A stretch of 64,000 bases of DNA from Falsihalocynthiibacter sp042445055 (GCF_042445055.1 NZ_CP170339.1:2914001-2978000); one strand, 5' to 3'. Positions 41,615-51,342 are shown, counted from the stretch's first letter. Made by a program: numbers and translations. The notes: a model not told the origin generated them from the letters alone.

Positions 41615-42498
41615 GCACCACATCCAACACTCGGCTCGGCATCTTGTTGATGACAGCCACGACAATGGTCTTCGCGCTTCAGGACGGTTTCTCGCGCCAT
41701 TTGGCGACCGAAACAAACGTGATGATGGTCGTCATGATCCGCTACTGGTTCTTTGCGATCTTTGTCTGCGCCCTAGCGTCACGAAAGGCGGGAGGGATCC
41801 GCAAAGTTGCCAAAACGAGCCAGCCGTATGTACAAGCATTTCGTGGGCTTTTGCTTGCAGCAGAAATATGCGTCATGGTGCTAGGGTTTGTGCTTCTTGG
41901 GTTGGTTGAGAGCCACGCAATTTTTGCAAGCTACCCGCTTATAATCGCTGCGCTTTCAGGACCCGTATTGGGCGAGAAAGTAGGCTGGCGGCGGGTATTT
42001 GCGATCGCAGTCGGTTTCTGCGGTATCTTGATCATCTTACAGCCAGGATTTTCAGTATTTTCACCAGCGGCAATTGTACCACTGATTGCCGCGATCATGT
42101 TCGCGCTCTACGGGCTAATGACCCGCTATGCCTCTCGCAAGGATTCCTCGGCGACCAGTTTCTTTTGGACGGGTGTAGCAGGTGCGGTGTTCTCAACAGC
42201 CTCGGGTATTTGGTTCTGGGAGAATATGTCCCCAAGCAACTGGGTTCTGATGCTTATCTTATGTGTGCTCGGCGCGCTTGGACATTGGTTGCTCATTCGC
42301 ACCTTCGAGGTTGCAGAGGCCAGCGCCGTACAGCCGTTTGCATATCTGCAACTTGTCTTTGCCTCACTCATCGGAATCACGTTCCTTGATGAAACGCTTC
42401 CGATGAATGTGGCTATCGGTGCTGCGATTGTTATCGGCGCGGGCCTCTTTACGCTTTGGCGCGAACAAAAGGCGGCTAGCGCTGGGTCAAATCACTAG
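41611..42498 (+). CDS. DMT/EamA family transporter
   Basis: 295 residues, ten hydrophobic helices in two EamA repeats (LGILLMTATTMVFALQDGFS ... ; AIVPLIAAIMFALYGLMT ...). Translationally coupled to mnmD by an ATGA overlap. Substrate not predictable. The last 23 bases overlap the convergent lytic transglycosylase frame, the largest convergent overlap in the window. Confidence 0.8.
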   Translation: MSTTSNTRLGILLMTATTMVFALQDGFSRHLATETNVMMVVMIRYWFFAIFVCALASRKAGGIRKVAKTSQPYVQAFRGLLLAAEICVMVLGFVLLGLVESHAIFASYPLIIAALSGPVLGEKVGWRRVFAIAVGFCGILIILQPGFSVFSPAAIVPLIAAIMFALYGLMTRYASRKDSSATSFFWTGVAGAVFSTASGIWFWENMSPSNWVLMLILCVLGALGHWLLIRTFEVAEASAVQPFAYLQLVFASLIGITFLDETLPMNVAIGAAIVIGAGLFTLWREQKAASAGSNH

Positions 42499-44422
42499 AT
42501 AGCCGAAGAATTTGCGGCTTTCCCGAAATCTGTGCGCGGTATGGCAAGAGCGCCTCTGAAACACGCATCGTGTAGTTGCGCGTCTCGTTGAACGGGATGT
42601 GCTCAATCCAGTCGACAACGCTCTCGGGCGTACTACGAGGATCGCCACGCTCCTTGATCCAGCGGCGCGGGCGCCCCGGTCCTGCGTTGTATCCAGCAGA
42701 AACCAGAATGACGTTGCTGCCGAATTCTTTGTTCAGACCTACAAGATAATTCGTCCCCAATAGCGCGTTATATTTCCAGTCGCTTGTCAGCGAGGACGGC
42801 TTGTATGCCACGCCGATTTTGCCGCTCACGAGTTTCGCGGTTCCGGGCATAACTTGCATAAGACCCTGCGCACCGGCGCTCGATACAACGCGCGGGTTAA
42901 ACTCGCTTTCGCGTCGGGCAATCGCCAACGCCAGTTCGGGCGCAACGGTGAGGTTCGACATGGTCCCAACAGGATGCATCGGATAATATGCACCATGAAT
43001 AGTGTCGCCGTATTCGACCGATCGTTTAGCGATATGCAGTGCGACATATGGATTGTTCTCGGACAACGCCCATGCCGCCAGAGCACCGCGCTCTTGTCGG
43101 TTCAGGCTTTCGGCCAAATGCGCAAAAAACCTTGCAGAGAGGCGCCCTTCGCGGGCCTCATCCAGTAGGCGCCCCGCCTCGAACACAGAAGAATTCACAA
43201 AACTCGCCGTTTTCCAGCTTGGGAATTGCTCCTGCCCCAAGAGCAAAGGATCCATCGGGATGCCTGCTTTTTCGGCTGCTAGTTGACCATAGAAGCTGGT
43301 TTGATGCTCTCCACCAGAGATATACGCGGCTTCGGCGTTTACGTAATCGGCCATTGCCTCATAGGCACGGCCTCTCCAATATCCGGCGCGGCCAAGGCTA
43401 ATTGGTGTATCGACAGCGCCCTGAAAGGCATCAAAATGTTTGAGTGCATCGGAGGGACGGTTGAGGAAACGAAGTGCGATATAGCCCGAGAGCCACTCGA
43501 GATCAGCAAAATCAGAGCCTGAAGTCAAATGATGCGAAGACGCCGCATCATAGGCCGATTGATACCGCCCTTCGCGCATTTCACTTCTCGCAAGGCTTGC
43601 GCGGCGGCGGCTCCATTCATGCGGCTCGCCCAGCGCGGCCACAGATGTTGAACGCTCCTTCAGCAATTCAAGCGCATCGGAATCGCGTCCCTTGCGGGCA
43701 CGCCATACAAAACGCTCATACGCCAAGCCCGGATCATTTGCCAAATCGTTCGGCACCGAAGCGATCATGCCATCCACGCCGTTTACCTGCTTGCGCAATC
43801 CAATCCGTGCAGCGGCAAGTTTCTTCCAGCCGTCACTGACGAGGGGGAACATCGCCTGTGCTTCGCCCGAATAGCCCCGCCACAGGAGCATATCCAGGCG
43901 CTTGGTATGTAGCGGTTTGATTGTTGAACTATAGTTGGCCAAGAACGCCTGTTGATCGCTCGCGGTCAGTGACAGATTTTGCCACGCATCCGCCACAACC
44001 TTTAGTGCGCGCTCCGATTGTCCCGACTGCGAGAGTGCCGCCGCATATGCCAGCGCGCCTTTACCCGTCTGTGGCGCGTCGGATTCGAAAAACGCCAAAA
44101 TACGTTCCGCTGCGATTCCCGGCTCTATTGCTTCCTCGCCCCGTTTCCGTAGATAGGGCAAACCAGGCCAATCACCGTTGGTTTTCAGGAAGTTTTCATA
44201 CTCTCTAAACTCACCACGTCCTGCGCGCAGATAGTGCCAGTCCACCAGCGTATAAGCTAAATTTCCCGCGGGCTTAGCCACATTGAACGCTTCACGCCAA
44301 TCTTGCGCCCGCACATGGTCCATTGCCTTCGCGATAGCGTCGCCTGTTTGGGCAGCGAGAGGCGCGCAGCTCAGGTAGGTTGCCAACACGGCAGAGCATG
44401 AAATACGTAGTAAATTAAGCAC
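42476..44422 (-). CDS. Soluble lytic murein transglycosylase (SLT domain)
   Basis: 648 residues. Signal peptide about 1-24 (ending APLAAQ). A long helical superhelix domain of TPR-like units follows (about 30-470), and the catalytic SLT domain is C-terminal: IARRESEFNPRV with catalytic Glu, GAQGLMQVMPGTA, and AGYNAGPGRP. It cleaves glycan strands, forming 1,6-anhydro-MurNAc, in the periplasm. Similar to Slt70 in architecture. Divergent from dapA. Confidence 0.91.
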   Translation of the reverse strand: MLNLLRISCSAVLATYLSCAPLAAQTGDAIAKAMDHVRAQDWREAFNVAKPAGNLAYTLVDWHYLRAGRGEFREYENFLKTNGDWPGLPYLRKRGEEAIEPGIAAERILAFFESDAPQTGKGALAYAAALSQSGQSERALKVVADAWQNLSLTASDQQAFLANYSSTIKPLHTKRLDMLLWRGYSGEAQAMFPLVSDGWKKLAAARIGLRKQVNGVDGMIASVPNDLANDPGLAYERFVWRARKGRDSDALELLKERSTSVAALGEPHEWSRRRASLARSEMREGRYQSAYDAASSHHLTSGSDFADLEWLSGYIALRFLNRPSDALKHFDAFQGAVDTPISLGRAGYWRGRAYEAMADYVNAEAAYISGGEHQTSFYGQLAAEKAGIPMDPLLLGQEQFPSWKTASFVNSSVFEAGRLLDEAREGRLSARFFAHLAESLNRQERGALAAWALSENNPYVALHIAKRSVEYGDTIHGAYYPMHPVGTMSNLTVAPELALAIARRESEFNPRVVSSAGAQGLMQVMPGTAKLVSGKIGVAYKPSSLTSDWKYNALLGTNYLVGLNKEFGSNVILVSAGYNAGPGRPRRWIKERGDPRSTPESVVDWIEHIPFNETRNYTMRVSEALLPYRAQISGKPQILRLSSDLTQR

Positions 44423-44581
44423 AAAGTCGTCCTTTTCGGGCCAGTTTCACAGAAACATTATCGGATTCGCTTGCATGGGCAACACACAACTTGGCAATCC
44501 CCCTCAAGGCGGCTAGGTTCCGCCGCGATTACACACGATCATAAGGGCGATTCATGCCCATCAAACAAAAGGAGACGTGTC

Positions 44582-45454
44582 ATGTTCAAGGGTTCCCTTC
44601 CCGCTCTGGTGACGCCGCTTAAGGGTGGCAAACTGGATATTGACGCGCTCAAACACTTGGTTGAATGGCACATCGAAGAAGGTTCAAGCGGTCTTGTTCC
44701 TGTCGGTACCACAGGCGAAAGCCCAACGCTAAGCCACGAAGAGCACGAATCCGTGATCGAAGAGGTCGTAAAAGCAGCGGCAGGGCGCGTTCCAGTTATT
44801 GCGGGCGCTGGCTCAAACAACACGATCGAGACGCGACGCTTTGTTCAGTTTGCCAAAAAGGTCGGCGCGGATGCAGCGCTCGTTGTGACGCCATACTACA
44901 ACAAGCCAACCCAACGCGGGCTAATCGCGCATTTCACCGCCGCCGCTCAAGAAGGCGTTCCGATCATCATCTATAATATCCCCGGTCGCTCGGTCGTGGA
45001 TATGACAGCGGAAACCATGGGCGAACTTGCCAAGCTTCCAGAGATTATCGGTGTTAAGGACAGCACCGGCGATGTGTCGCGCATTTCGGACAATCGCGCC
45101 GCTTGCGGCCCTGATTTCATCCAGCTTTCAGGCGAGGATGCAATGGCGCTCGGTTATTATGCCCATGGCGCAGTCGGGTGCATTTCGGTAACCGCAAACG
45201 TCGCGCCGCGTCTGTGTGCGGAGTTCCAATCGGCAATGGCACAGGGCGATTTCAAAACTGCACTGGAGTATCAGGACCGTTTGATGCCACTTCACACGGC
45301 GCTTTTCGTTGAGCCTGGCCTTGTCGGGGCGAAATACGGCCTGTCCCTTTTGGGAAAATGCACCGAAGAGGTGCGCTCCCCGCTTACTGGCCTCTTGGAC
45401 GAGACCAAAGACCAGATCAAAGCAGCGATGCAATTCGCAGGCATCCTTGCCTAA
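44582..45454 (+). CDS. dapA: 4-hydroxy-tetrahydrodipicolinate synthase
   Basis: 290 residues from ATG 44582 (GGAG upstream). GTTGESPTLSHEEH near 43-56, YYNKPTQRGL, and the Schiff-base lysine in IIGVKDSTGD (about 160) are present. It condenses aspartate semialdehyde with pyruvate, the first step towards diaminopimelate and lysine; lysA is elsewhere in the window. The upstream extension to 44471 has no homology. Confidence 0.95.
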   Translation: MFKGSLPALVTPLKGGKLDIDALKHLVEWHIEEGSSGLVPVGTTGESPTLSHEEHESVIEEVVKAAAGRVPVIAGAGSNNTIETRRFVQFAKKVGADAALVVTPYYNKPTQRGLIAHFTAAAQEGVPIIIYNIPGRSVVDMTAETMGELAKLPEIIGVKDSTGDVSRISDNRAACGPDFIQLSGEDAMALGYYAHGAVGCISVTANVAPRLCAEFQSAMAQGDFKTALEYQDRLMPLHTALFVEPGLVGAKYGLSLLGKCTEEVRSPLTGLLDETKDQIKAAMQFAGILA

Positions 45455-45460
45455 TTCAAT

Positions 45461-45487
45461 CCCGCCAGCGGAAGTACCGTTGGCGGG
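45461..45487 (+). terminator. Hairpin after dapA
   Basis: CCCGCCAGCGG (45461-45471) pairs with CCGTTGGCGGG (45477-45487), 11 pairs including one G-T, with a five-base loop. A short T-containing tail follows. Probable terminator between dapA and smpB. Confidence 0.62.
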
Positions 45488-45538
45488 CATTTCCCCGCGC
45501 ACCTAGACATCCGAAGTTGCGCACATTAGATCATCCCA

Positions 45539-46021
45539 ATGGCTAAAAAAGAAACCGCTGCAGACAAGAACTACAAGATCATCGCTGAAAACCGCCGCGC
45601 GCGGTATGATTACGCGATCGAGGACGACATTGAATGCGGTATCATCCTTCAGGGATCAGAAGTTAAATCCCTGCGGATCGGTCAAAGCAACATTGCCGAA
45701 AGCTATGCCGCCATTGAGGACGAAGAACTCTGGCTAGTGAATAGCTATATCGCGCCTTACAAGCCGGCCGTAACTTGGGGCCACGAAGAAAAACGCAAAC
45801 GCAAGCTTCTGGTTTCCAAGAAAGAAATGTCCCGCCTTTGGCAGGCGACCTCCCGCAAGGGTATGACGCTTGTGCCGTTGGTGATGTATTTCAATCATAA
45901 AGGCCTCGTGAAAATCAAAATTGGCGTCGCCAAGGGTAAACAAAACCACGACAAACGCGCCACCGAGGCCAAACGGGACTGGGGCCGCCAGAAACAACGC
46001 CTGTTGCGTGACCGCGGTTAA
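45539..46021 (+). CDS. smpB: SsrA-binding protein SmpB
   Basis: 160 residues. NRRARYDYAIEDDIECGIIL, GSEVKSLRIGQSNIAESYA, and RKRKLLVSKKEM are typical of SmpB, ending in the basic C-terminal tail QKQRLLRDRG. It binds tmRNA and the stalled ribosome in trans-translation. ssrA is not in the window. Confidence 0.96.
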   Translation: MAKKETAADKNYKIIAENRRARYDYAIEDDIECGIILQGSEVKSLRIGQSNIAESYAAIEDEELWLVNSYIAPYKPAVTWGHEEKRKRKLLVSKKEMSRLWQATSRKGMTLVPLVMYFNHKGLVKIKIGVAKGKQNHDKRATEAKRDWGRQKQRLLRDRG

Positions 46022-46079
46022 GACTTGCTAAGTCTGCCCCCTCTCGCTAGGCAACAAGAGACAAAATCTAGGGGTAAAT

Positions 46080-46934
46080 ATGCCATATAATGATCCCAAA
46101 ACACTCGTTTCGACCGAATGGCTTGCGCAGCACCTGAACGATCCCGATCTGCGCATCCTTGATGCGTCTTGGTACCTTGCCGACATGAAGCGCGACGCCA
46201 AGGCGGAGTACGCCGCAGGGCACATCCCCAATGCCCGTTTCTTTGACATCGACGAAATCTCGGATCAGAGGAGCGCACTCCCCCATATGGCGCCCCCCGT
46301 CGAAAAATTCATGAGCCGTATGCGTGCGATGGGTGTTGGCGATGGGCATCAAATCGTTGTGTACGATGGTGCGGGTATTTTCTCGGCGGCGCGGGTCTGG
46401 TGGCTTTTCCGGCTGTTTGGCAAAACTGATATCGCCGTGCTGGACGGCGGCCTTGCAAAATGGATCAGCGAAGGACGCCCCGTCGACAGCGAAGACCCGA
46501 TCATTCGCGACCGTCACATGACAACTTCGATACAAAACCAACTCGTTCGTGACGTAACCCAAGTGGCCTCGGCCTCCAAGCTCAAGGATCACGAGATCAT
46601 CGACGCTCGTGGTCCGGCACGTTTTCGTGGCGATGCGCCCGAACCTCGCGAGGGGCTGCGCTCGGGCCACATCCCGAATTCGCGCAACGTGCACTATGCG
46701 ACGCTACTCAATGCGAACGGAACTATGAAAGAGCCGACCGCTATCAAAGCTGTATTCGAAGCCGCAGGCGTAGACCTCTCTCGTCCTGCGATCACGACAT
46801 GCGGCTCTGGTGTAACGGCGGCTATTCTCTCTCTGGCGCTCGAAGTTATCGGGCACAGGGACCACGCGCTCTATGACGGCTCTTGGGCCGAATGGGGTAT
46901 GTTTGATTATCTCAAAGCAGAAACAGGAGCCTAA
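46080..46934 (+). CDS. sseA: 3-mercaptopyruvate sulfurtransferase
   Basis: 284 residues with two rhodanese domains. LRILDASWYLADMKRDAKAEY and GHIPNARFFDID in the first; the catalytic loop CGSGVTAAILSLAL in the second matches the 3-mercaptopyruvate type (CG[ST]GVT) rather than thiosulfate rhodanese. Next gene starts one base after the TAA, so the operon pairs it with an aminotransferase that could supply mercaptopyruvate from cysteine. Confidence 0.91.
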   Translation: MPYNDPKTLVSTEWLAQHLNDPDLRILDASWYLADMKRDAKAEYAAGHIPNARFFDIDEISDQRSALPHMAPPVEKFMSRMRAMGVGDGHQIVVYDGAGIFSAARVWWLFRLFGKTDIAVLDGGLAKWISEGRPVDSEDPIIRDRHMTTSIQNQLVRDVTQVASASKLKDHEIIDARGPARFRGDAPEPREGLRSGHIPNSRNVHYATLLNANGTMKEPTAIKAVFEAAGVDLSRPAITTCGSGVTAAILSLALEVIGHRDHALYDGSWAEWGMFDYLKAETGA

Positions 46935-46935
46935 G

Positions 46936-48120
46936 ATGCTCACGAACCTAACCGCACAACCGGCGGATAAAATTCTCGAACTCGTCGGCATGTACCGTGC
47001 CGACCCGCGCGACAACAAGATCGATCTCGGCGTTGGCGTCTATAAGGACGCAGAAGGCAAAACGCCCGTCATGCGTGCCGTCAAAGCGGCCGAGAAGCAA
47101 CTCTGGGAAACCGAAACCAGCAAGTCCTATACAAGCCTTGCAGGCGAGCCAGCGTTCCATGATGCAATGATCGACCTTGTGCTTGGAACTTCGGTAGAGC
47201 GCGATCGCATCGCGGCGGCCGCGACCCCCGGCGGCACGGGTGCCATCCGTCAGGCGATGGAACTTGTGAAGCTTGCCAATCCTGACGCCACGATCTGGCT
47301 CTCTAATCCGACATGGCCAAACCATCCGTCGATTATCAAGTTCCTCGGCCTGCCGATGCGGGAGTATCGCTACTTTGACTCAGAAACGCGTGCCGTGGAT
47401 TTTGAAGGAATGGCCCAAGACCTCGCAGAAGCCAAAGAAGGCGATATCGTGCTTCTTCATGGCTGCTGTCACAACCCAACGGGCGCTAACCTAACGCTTC
47501 CTGAATGGGCCGAGGTTATCTCTATCCTTCAGGAAACAGGCGCAACACCTCTCATCGATATTGCCTACCAAGGCTTTGGTGACGGGCTTGAGGATGATGC
47601 CGCAGGCGTGCGCATGGTTGCTTCTGAAATGCCCGAGTGTTTGATCGCGGCGAGTTGCTCTAAGAACTTCGGCGTGTACCGCGAGCGCACCGGCATCCTA
47701 ATGGCGATCAGCGAAAAGGCCGATAATACTGAGGTTGCACAGGGAACCCTTGCGTTCCTGAACCGTCAAAACTTCAGCTTCCCGCCGGATCACGGCGCGC
47801 GCCTTGTGACCATGATCCTGACCGACCCCGCCCTGCGCGCCGATTGGCAGGCAGAACTTGAAGAGGTCCGCCTTAACATGCTCGCACTTCGTGAGCAGCT
47901 TGCAGCCGAGCTTCAAGCACTGACCGGTTCGGACCGCTTCGGCTTCCTCGCGCAACACCGCGGTATGTTCTCGCGTCTCGGAACGAGCCCGGACAAGGTG
48001 CTCGCCCTTCGCGAAAAGCACGGCATCTATATGGTGGGCGATAGCCGTCTAAACATCGCGGGCTTGAACAAGAACTCCGTCAGCATTTTGGCTAAAGCTA
48101 TCGTTGATGTTGGTATCTAA
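46936..48120 (+). CDS. Aspartate/aromatic aminotransferase (class I)
   Basis: 394 residues from ATG 46936. Class Ib pattern: LTAQPADKILELVGMYRADPRDNKIDLGVGVY at the N-terminus (outline), CCHNPTGANLTLPEW, and the PLP-lysine region SCSKNFGVYRERTG. Fits TyrB/AspC. Cysteine can be an accessory substrate of these enzymes, giving mercaptopyruvate, which makes the sseA pairing meaningful. A strong hairpin follows the gene. Confidence 0.9.
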   Translation: MLTNLTAQPADKILELVGMYRADPRDNKIDLGVGVYKDAEGKTPVMRAVKAAEKQLWETETSKSYTSLAGEPAFHDAMIDLVLGTSVERDRIAAAATPGGTGAIRQAMELVKLANPDATIWLSNPTWPNHPSIIKFLGLPMREYRYFDSETRAVDFEGMAQDLAEAKEGDIVLLHGCCHNPTGANLTLPEWAEVISILQETGATPLIDIAYQGFGDGLEDDAAGVRMVASEMPECLIAASCSKNFGVYRERTGILMAISEKADNTEVAQGTLAFLNRQNFSFPPDHGARLVTMILTDPALRADWQAELEEVRLNMLALREQLAAELQALTGSDRFGFLAQHRGMFSRLGTSPDKVLALREKHGIYMVGDSRLNIAGLNKNSVSILAKAIVDVGI

Positions 48121-48127
48121 TGCTTAT

Positions 48128-48154
48128 TTCGGGCCCGCTTCATGTGGGCCCGAA
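48128..48154 (+). terminator. Hairpin after the aminotransferase
   Basis: TTCGGGCCC (48128-48136) and GGGCCCGAA (48146-48154) form a perfect 9-bp stem. No long T-run follows, so termination efficiency is uncertain. Confidence 0.6.
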
Positions 48155-48178
48155 CCTCCACGGATGGGATAGAAATAA

Positions 48179-48565
48179 ATGATACGCAGCTCAATCCTGT
48201 TGGTCCTTGCACTCGGCTTTTGCCAAGGCGACGAAACGCTCACGGGCTATGGCGCAGCAGACGTCACTTGGTCACTCGAAAGCCTGAACGGCACCGAATT
48301 CCCAGCCACCGCAACGCTCACATTCCCCAACGAAGGTGAAATCAGCGGCAAGGCCCCATGCAACGGCTTTGGAGGCGAACAATCAGCGCCGTACCCTTGG
48401 TTCAAAGCAGAAAATATTATCTCAACACAGTTGGCCTGTGCTGATATCGAAGCGGAAAATACGTTCTTCAGCGCCCTAAACAGCATGTCTATCTCTGAAG
48501 TTGCGGGCGACACGCTGATCCTCTCGAATGAAGACGGCCAAGAAATGGTGTTCCGCGCCAACTAG
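48179..48565 (+). CDS. META domain protein with lipoprotein-like signal
   Basis: 128 residues. The META/HslJ fold is suggested by VTWSLESLNGTEFPATATLTF, NGFGGEQ, and the paired cysteines of PCNGF and LACAD. The N-terminus IRSSILLVLALGFCQGD looks like a lipoprotein signal, but Phe directly before Cys is unusual for a lipobox. The stop overlaps the recO stop (CTAG). Confidence 0.72.
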   Translation: MIRSSILLVLALGFCQGDETLTGYGAADVTWSLESLNGTEFPATATLTFPNEGEISGKAPCNGFGGEQSAPYPWFKAENIISTQLACADIEAENTFFSALNSMSISEVAGDTLILSNEDGQEMVFRAN

Positions 48566-49281
48566 CGCTGCAACAGGTCCATCAACCGCTGACGTGCCGC
48601 CGGAAGCGGGCGATTACCGAGAGAACTCGCCAGTCGATGCTCAAGAAAATAACCTGTGGTCGTAAGCCCTTGCAGGATTTCCCGATCTGTCACCGCCCCT
48701 TGCCCCAAGAGACATTGAGGCAACGGCAATAGCCGATCTGCCCATTCTCCTGCACCATCGCGGCTCACTGCGCGCCCTGTCTTGGGTGAGACATAGATCA
48801 AGTCATCACGACTTCCGGTAACGGCACAACGGCGCAAATCCATTCCAAAACCCATTTCCTCAAGAAGGTCAGCCTCCCACCGCAAATACGCCAGCGGCCA
48901 TGCGTCGGTTTTGGAAAGCAGATCAAGCAACACCGAAGATGCATCATAAATCTGTCGATGTGGTTCGCGCTCTGGCAAACTGAAGGCCAAAAGCGCTGTA
49001 ATTGCGTTCAGCCCCGCAAGCCCCAATCGATCGCCCAAAACAAGCGCGGCCCGTGTTCGGATTGGCTCTACGGTAAACGCGCCCATATGCTGATCAAGCC
49101 GTGCACGCCACGTCAGGGAAAGTTCGGCACCGGGTTGTAGTATTGGCGCGAGCTTGCGACTTGTACCACCACGCACAACACCCGAATAACGCCCGTACTG
49201 CGGCGTTAAAACCTCAAGGATCACCGAGGTCTCGCCGAGCCGCCGAACCGATAATACTGTGCCCTGATCACGCCATTCCAT
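48562..49281 (-). CDS. recO: DNA repair protein RecO
   Basis: 239 residues. N-terminal OB-fold (EWRDQGTVLSVRRLGETSVILEVL) and the helical C-terminal domain (YLRWEADLLEEMGFGMDLRRCAVTG) match RecO. It helps RecR and RecF load RecA on SSB-covered DNA. It closes the minus-strand block that starts with folK. Confidence 0.9.
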   Translation of the reverse strand: MEWRDQGTVLSVRRLGETSVILEVLTPQYGRYSGVVRGGTSRKLAPILQPGAELSLTWRARLDQHMGAFTVEPIRTRAALVLGDRLGLAGLNAITALLAFSLPEREPHRQIYDASSVLLDLLSKTDAWPLAYLRWEADLLEEMGFGMDLRRCAVTGSRDDLIYVSPKTGRAVSRDGAGEWADRLLPLPQCLLGQGAVTDREILQGLTTTGYFLEHRLASSLGNRPLPAARQRLMDLLQR

Positions 49282-49290
49282 AACGGCAAG

Positions 49291-49623
49291 TTAATCCGCT
49301 AGGCCCGCTTGGTCGAGCAAATGTCGACCAGCACGGTCCTCAACCTCGATTACCCAAAGATCGGGATCAAAGCTGCACTGTTTTGCTATGGCTTCGTCGA
49401 CTTCTGGCTCTGCGCCTTTGCTTAGCGAAATCCAAGCACGTTCGCCCGTCATTAGGTCAAAACTCTTCTGAAACGCTTCGGCCTGACCATCAAGTGTGTT
49501 GACCTTAACCAACACGGTGCCTGCGGTTTTGTCCCCTTTGGATGTCACAAACGCAGGTATATCCGCCAGCCTTAGCCGCGTGAGATAGGCGCCAACCCAG
49601 ATATCAGCGGCGAGCCGCGTCAT
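49291..49623 (-). CDS. DUF1491 family protein
   Basis: 110 residues. LAADIWVGAYLTRLRLADIPAFV and the C-terminal DPDLWVIEVEDRAGRHLLD are hallmarks of DUF1491, an alphaproteobacterial family of unknown role almost always near era/recO. It overlaps era by four bases. Confidence 0.85.
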   Translation of the reverse strand: MTRLAADIWVGAYLTRLRLADIPAFVTSKGDKTAGTVLVKVNTLDGQAEAFQKSFDLMTGERAWISLSKGAEPEVDEAIAKQCSFDPDLWVIEVEDRAGRHLLDQAGLAD

Positions 49624-50531
49624 TCATTGCCGTCTTTGAACGATAACCCCATTTCATCGTAGCGCTCGGATTCCTCAAGCCAGTTCGGGCGAACTTTCAC
49701 TTGCAAGAACAGGTGCACTTTACGGCCAAGGAAAGTCTCTAGTTCCTCGCGAGCGGCCTTGCCAATCGCTTTGATAGACTCGCCTTTGTTGCCCAGAACA
49801 ATGCCCTTGTGACCATCACGCATAACGTAAATAAGCTGATCAATACGGACAGACCCGTCCTTGCGGTCTTCCCATTTCTCGGTCTCGACAGTGAGCTGAT
49901 AGGGCAACTCCTGATGCATCCGCAGGGTGAGCTTCTCGCGTGTCATCTCCGCTGCGATCATCCGCAGAGGCAGGTCTGCGATTTGATCTTCGGGGTACAT
50001 CCACGGCCCAACCGGCATTTCACCCGCCAGCCATGTACGAAGCGCACCAACGCCATGCCCCTTCTCTGCCGAAATCATGAAGGTTTCAGTGAAGGGGAAC
50101 TTCTCGTTCATTTGCGCCGCGAGACCAAGGAGAACTTCTGATTTCACACGGTCAATTTTGTTGATCGCAAGCGCAATGCGTCGCCCCTCTGCGAACTCTT
50201 CAAGGGTTTCAAGGATCATCTCGACGCCCTCTGTAATGCCGCGCTGTGCCTCGATCAGCAGAACAACAACATCCGCGTCCGCCGCGCCACCCCATGCGGC
50301 AGCGACCATTGCGCGGTCCAAACGGCGACGGGGGCGGAAAACGCCCGGCGTATCGACGAAAACAAGCTGGCTGTCCCCTTCGATCGCAACGCCGCGAATA
50401 CGTGCGCGCGTCGTTTGCACCTTGTGCGTAACAATCGAAACTTTGGCACCAACCATATAGTTCAGCAGGGTCGATTTCCCTGCATTCGGTTCGCCAATGA
50501 GGGCTACAAATCCAGCGCTTTTCTCAGTCAT
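49620..50531 (-). CDS. era: GTPase Era
   Basis: 303 residues. G1 GEPNAGKSTLLN, G3 DTPG, G4 NKID, and the C-terminal KH domain (GKGESIKAIGKAAREELETFLG). It binds the 3' end of 16S rRNA and acts in small-subunit assembly. Four-base overlap with rnc upstream. Confidence 0.96.
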   Translation of the reverse strand: MTEKSAGFVALIGEPNAGKSTLLNYMVGAKVSIVTHKVQTTRARIRGVAIEGDSQLVFVDTPGVFRPRRRLDRAMVAAAWGGAADADVVVLLIEAQRGITEGVEMILETLEEFAEGRRIALAINKIDRVKSEVLLGLAAQMNEKFPFTETFMISAEKGHGVGALRTWLAGEMPVGPWMYPEDQIADLPLRMIAAEMTREKLTLRMHQELPYQLTVETEKWEDRKDGSVRIDQLIYVMRDGHKGIVLGNKGESIKAIGKAAREELETFLGRKVHLFLQVKVRPNWLEESERYDEMGLSFKDGNE

Positions 50532-51214
50532 GATTTTCCTTCCAGCTGCGCCAAAAGCGCGGTGGCGGCGGCCTGTTCGGCCTGCCTCTTTGATCCTGCG
50601 GTCGCGCGCTCGGCGTCTCCGCTCTGAAGTTGTACTTCGATAGTAAAGACGGGGGCGTGGTCAGGCCCAGTACGTGAAACCTCGGTGTATTTTGGTGGGT
50701 GCTGCTTGCGTGCTTGCGCCCATTCCTGAAGTGCGGTTTTCGCGTCTCGCGCGTCCGCCTCGACAGTATGGACCCGCTTACCCCAAAGACGAAGGATCAG
50801 ATCCCGCGCCGTATCAAAACCGGCATCCTGATAAACGGCGGCGATCAATGCCTCCATCGCGTCAGCGAGCAACGCCTCTTTGCGGCGCCCACCCGAAATC
50901 ATCTCGGAGCGGCCCAGTTTTAGAACCGCGCCCAGATCAATTTGACGGGCAACGTCGGCACAGGTCTCTTTGCGCACTAGCGCGTTGAACCGCGGCGCCA
51001 AGACACCTTCGCGCGCGCTTTTGTCCGCCTCAAGAAGTGCCTCTGCTATCACAAGACCAAGCACACGATCCCCTAGGAATTCGTCGCGTTGGTTGTCATC
51101 GCGGGTGGTTGAGGACATCGAACTATGCGTGACCGCACGAACCAATAAGCTCGGGTCGTTAAACTCATATTCAATGCGGCCACAAAAAGCCCGAAGTTCA
51201 GCGGCAATTTTCAC
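50528..51214 (-). CDS. rnc: Ribonuclease III
   Basis: 228 residues: catalytic domain with the signature RDEFLGDRVLGLVIAEAL and the C-terminal double-stranded RNA-binding domain (TALQEWAQARKQHPPKYTEV). It processes rRNA precursors and cleaves dsRNA. Four-base overlap with era downstream. Confidence 0.96.
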   Translation of the reverse strand: MKIAAELRAFCGRIEYEFNDPSLLVRAVTHSSMSSTTRDDNQRDEFLGDRVLGLVIAEALLEADKSAREGVLAPRFNALVRKETCADVARQIDLGAVLKLGRSEMISGGRRKEALLADAMEALIAAVYQDAGFDTARDLILRLWGKRVHTVEADARDAKTALQEWAQARKQHPPKYTEVSRTGPDHAPVFTIEVQLQSGDAERATAGSKRQAEQAAATALLAQLEGKS

Positions 51215-51342
51215 CTGAAATCCTTCTTGAGTATCGAAAACGCTAAGGAATCACCTGGATTCAAAAAACCACAAGCGAAGCGCACGCCCTAACAGATTTT
51301 GCAGCAAGATCAAACGCCCCACATTATGCGGCGCGCCCAACC

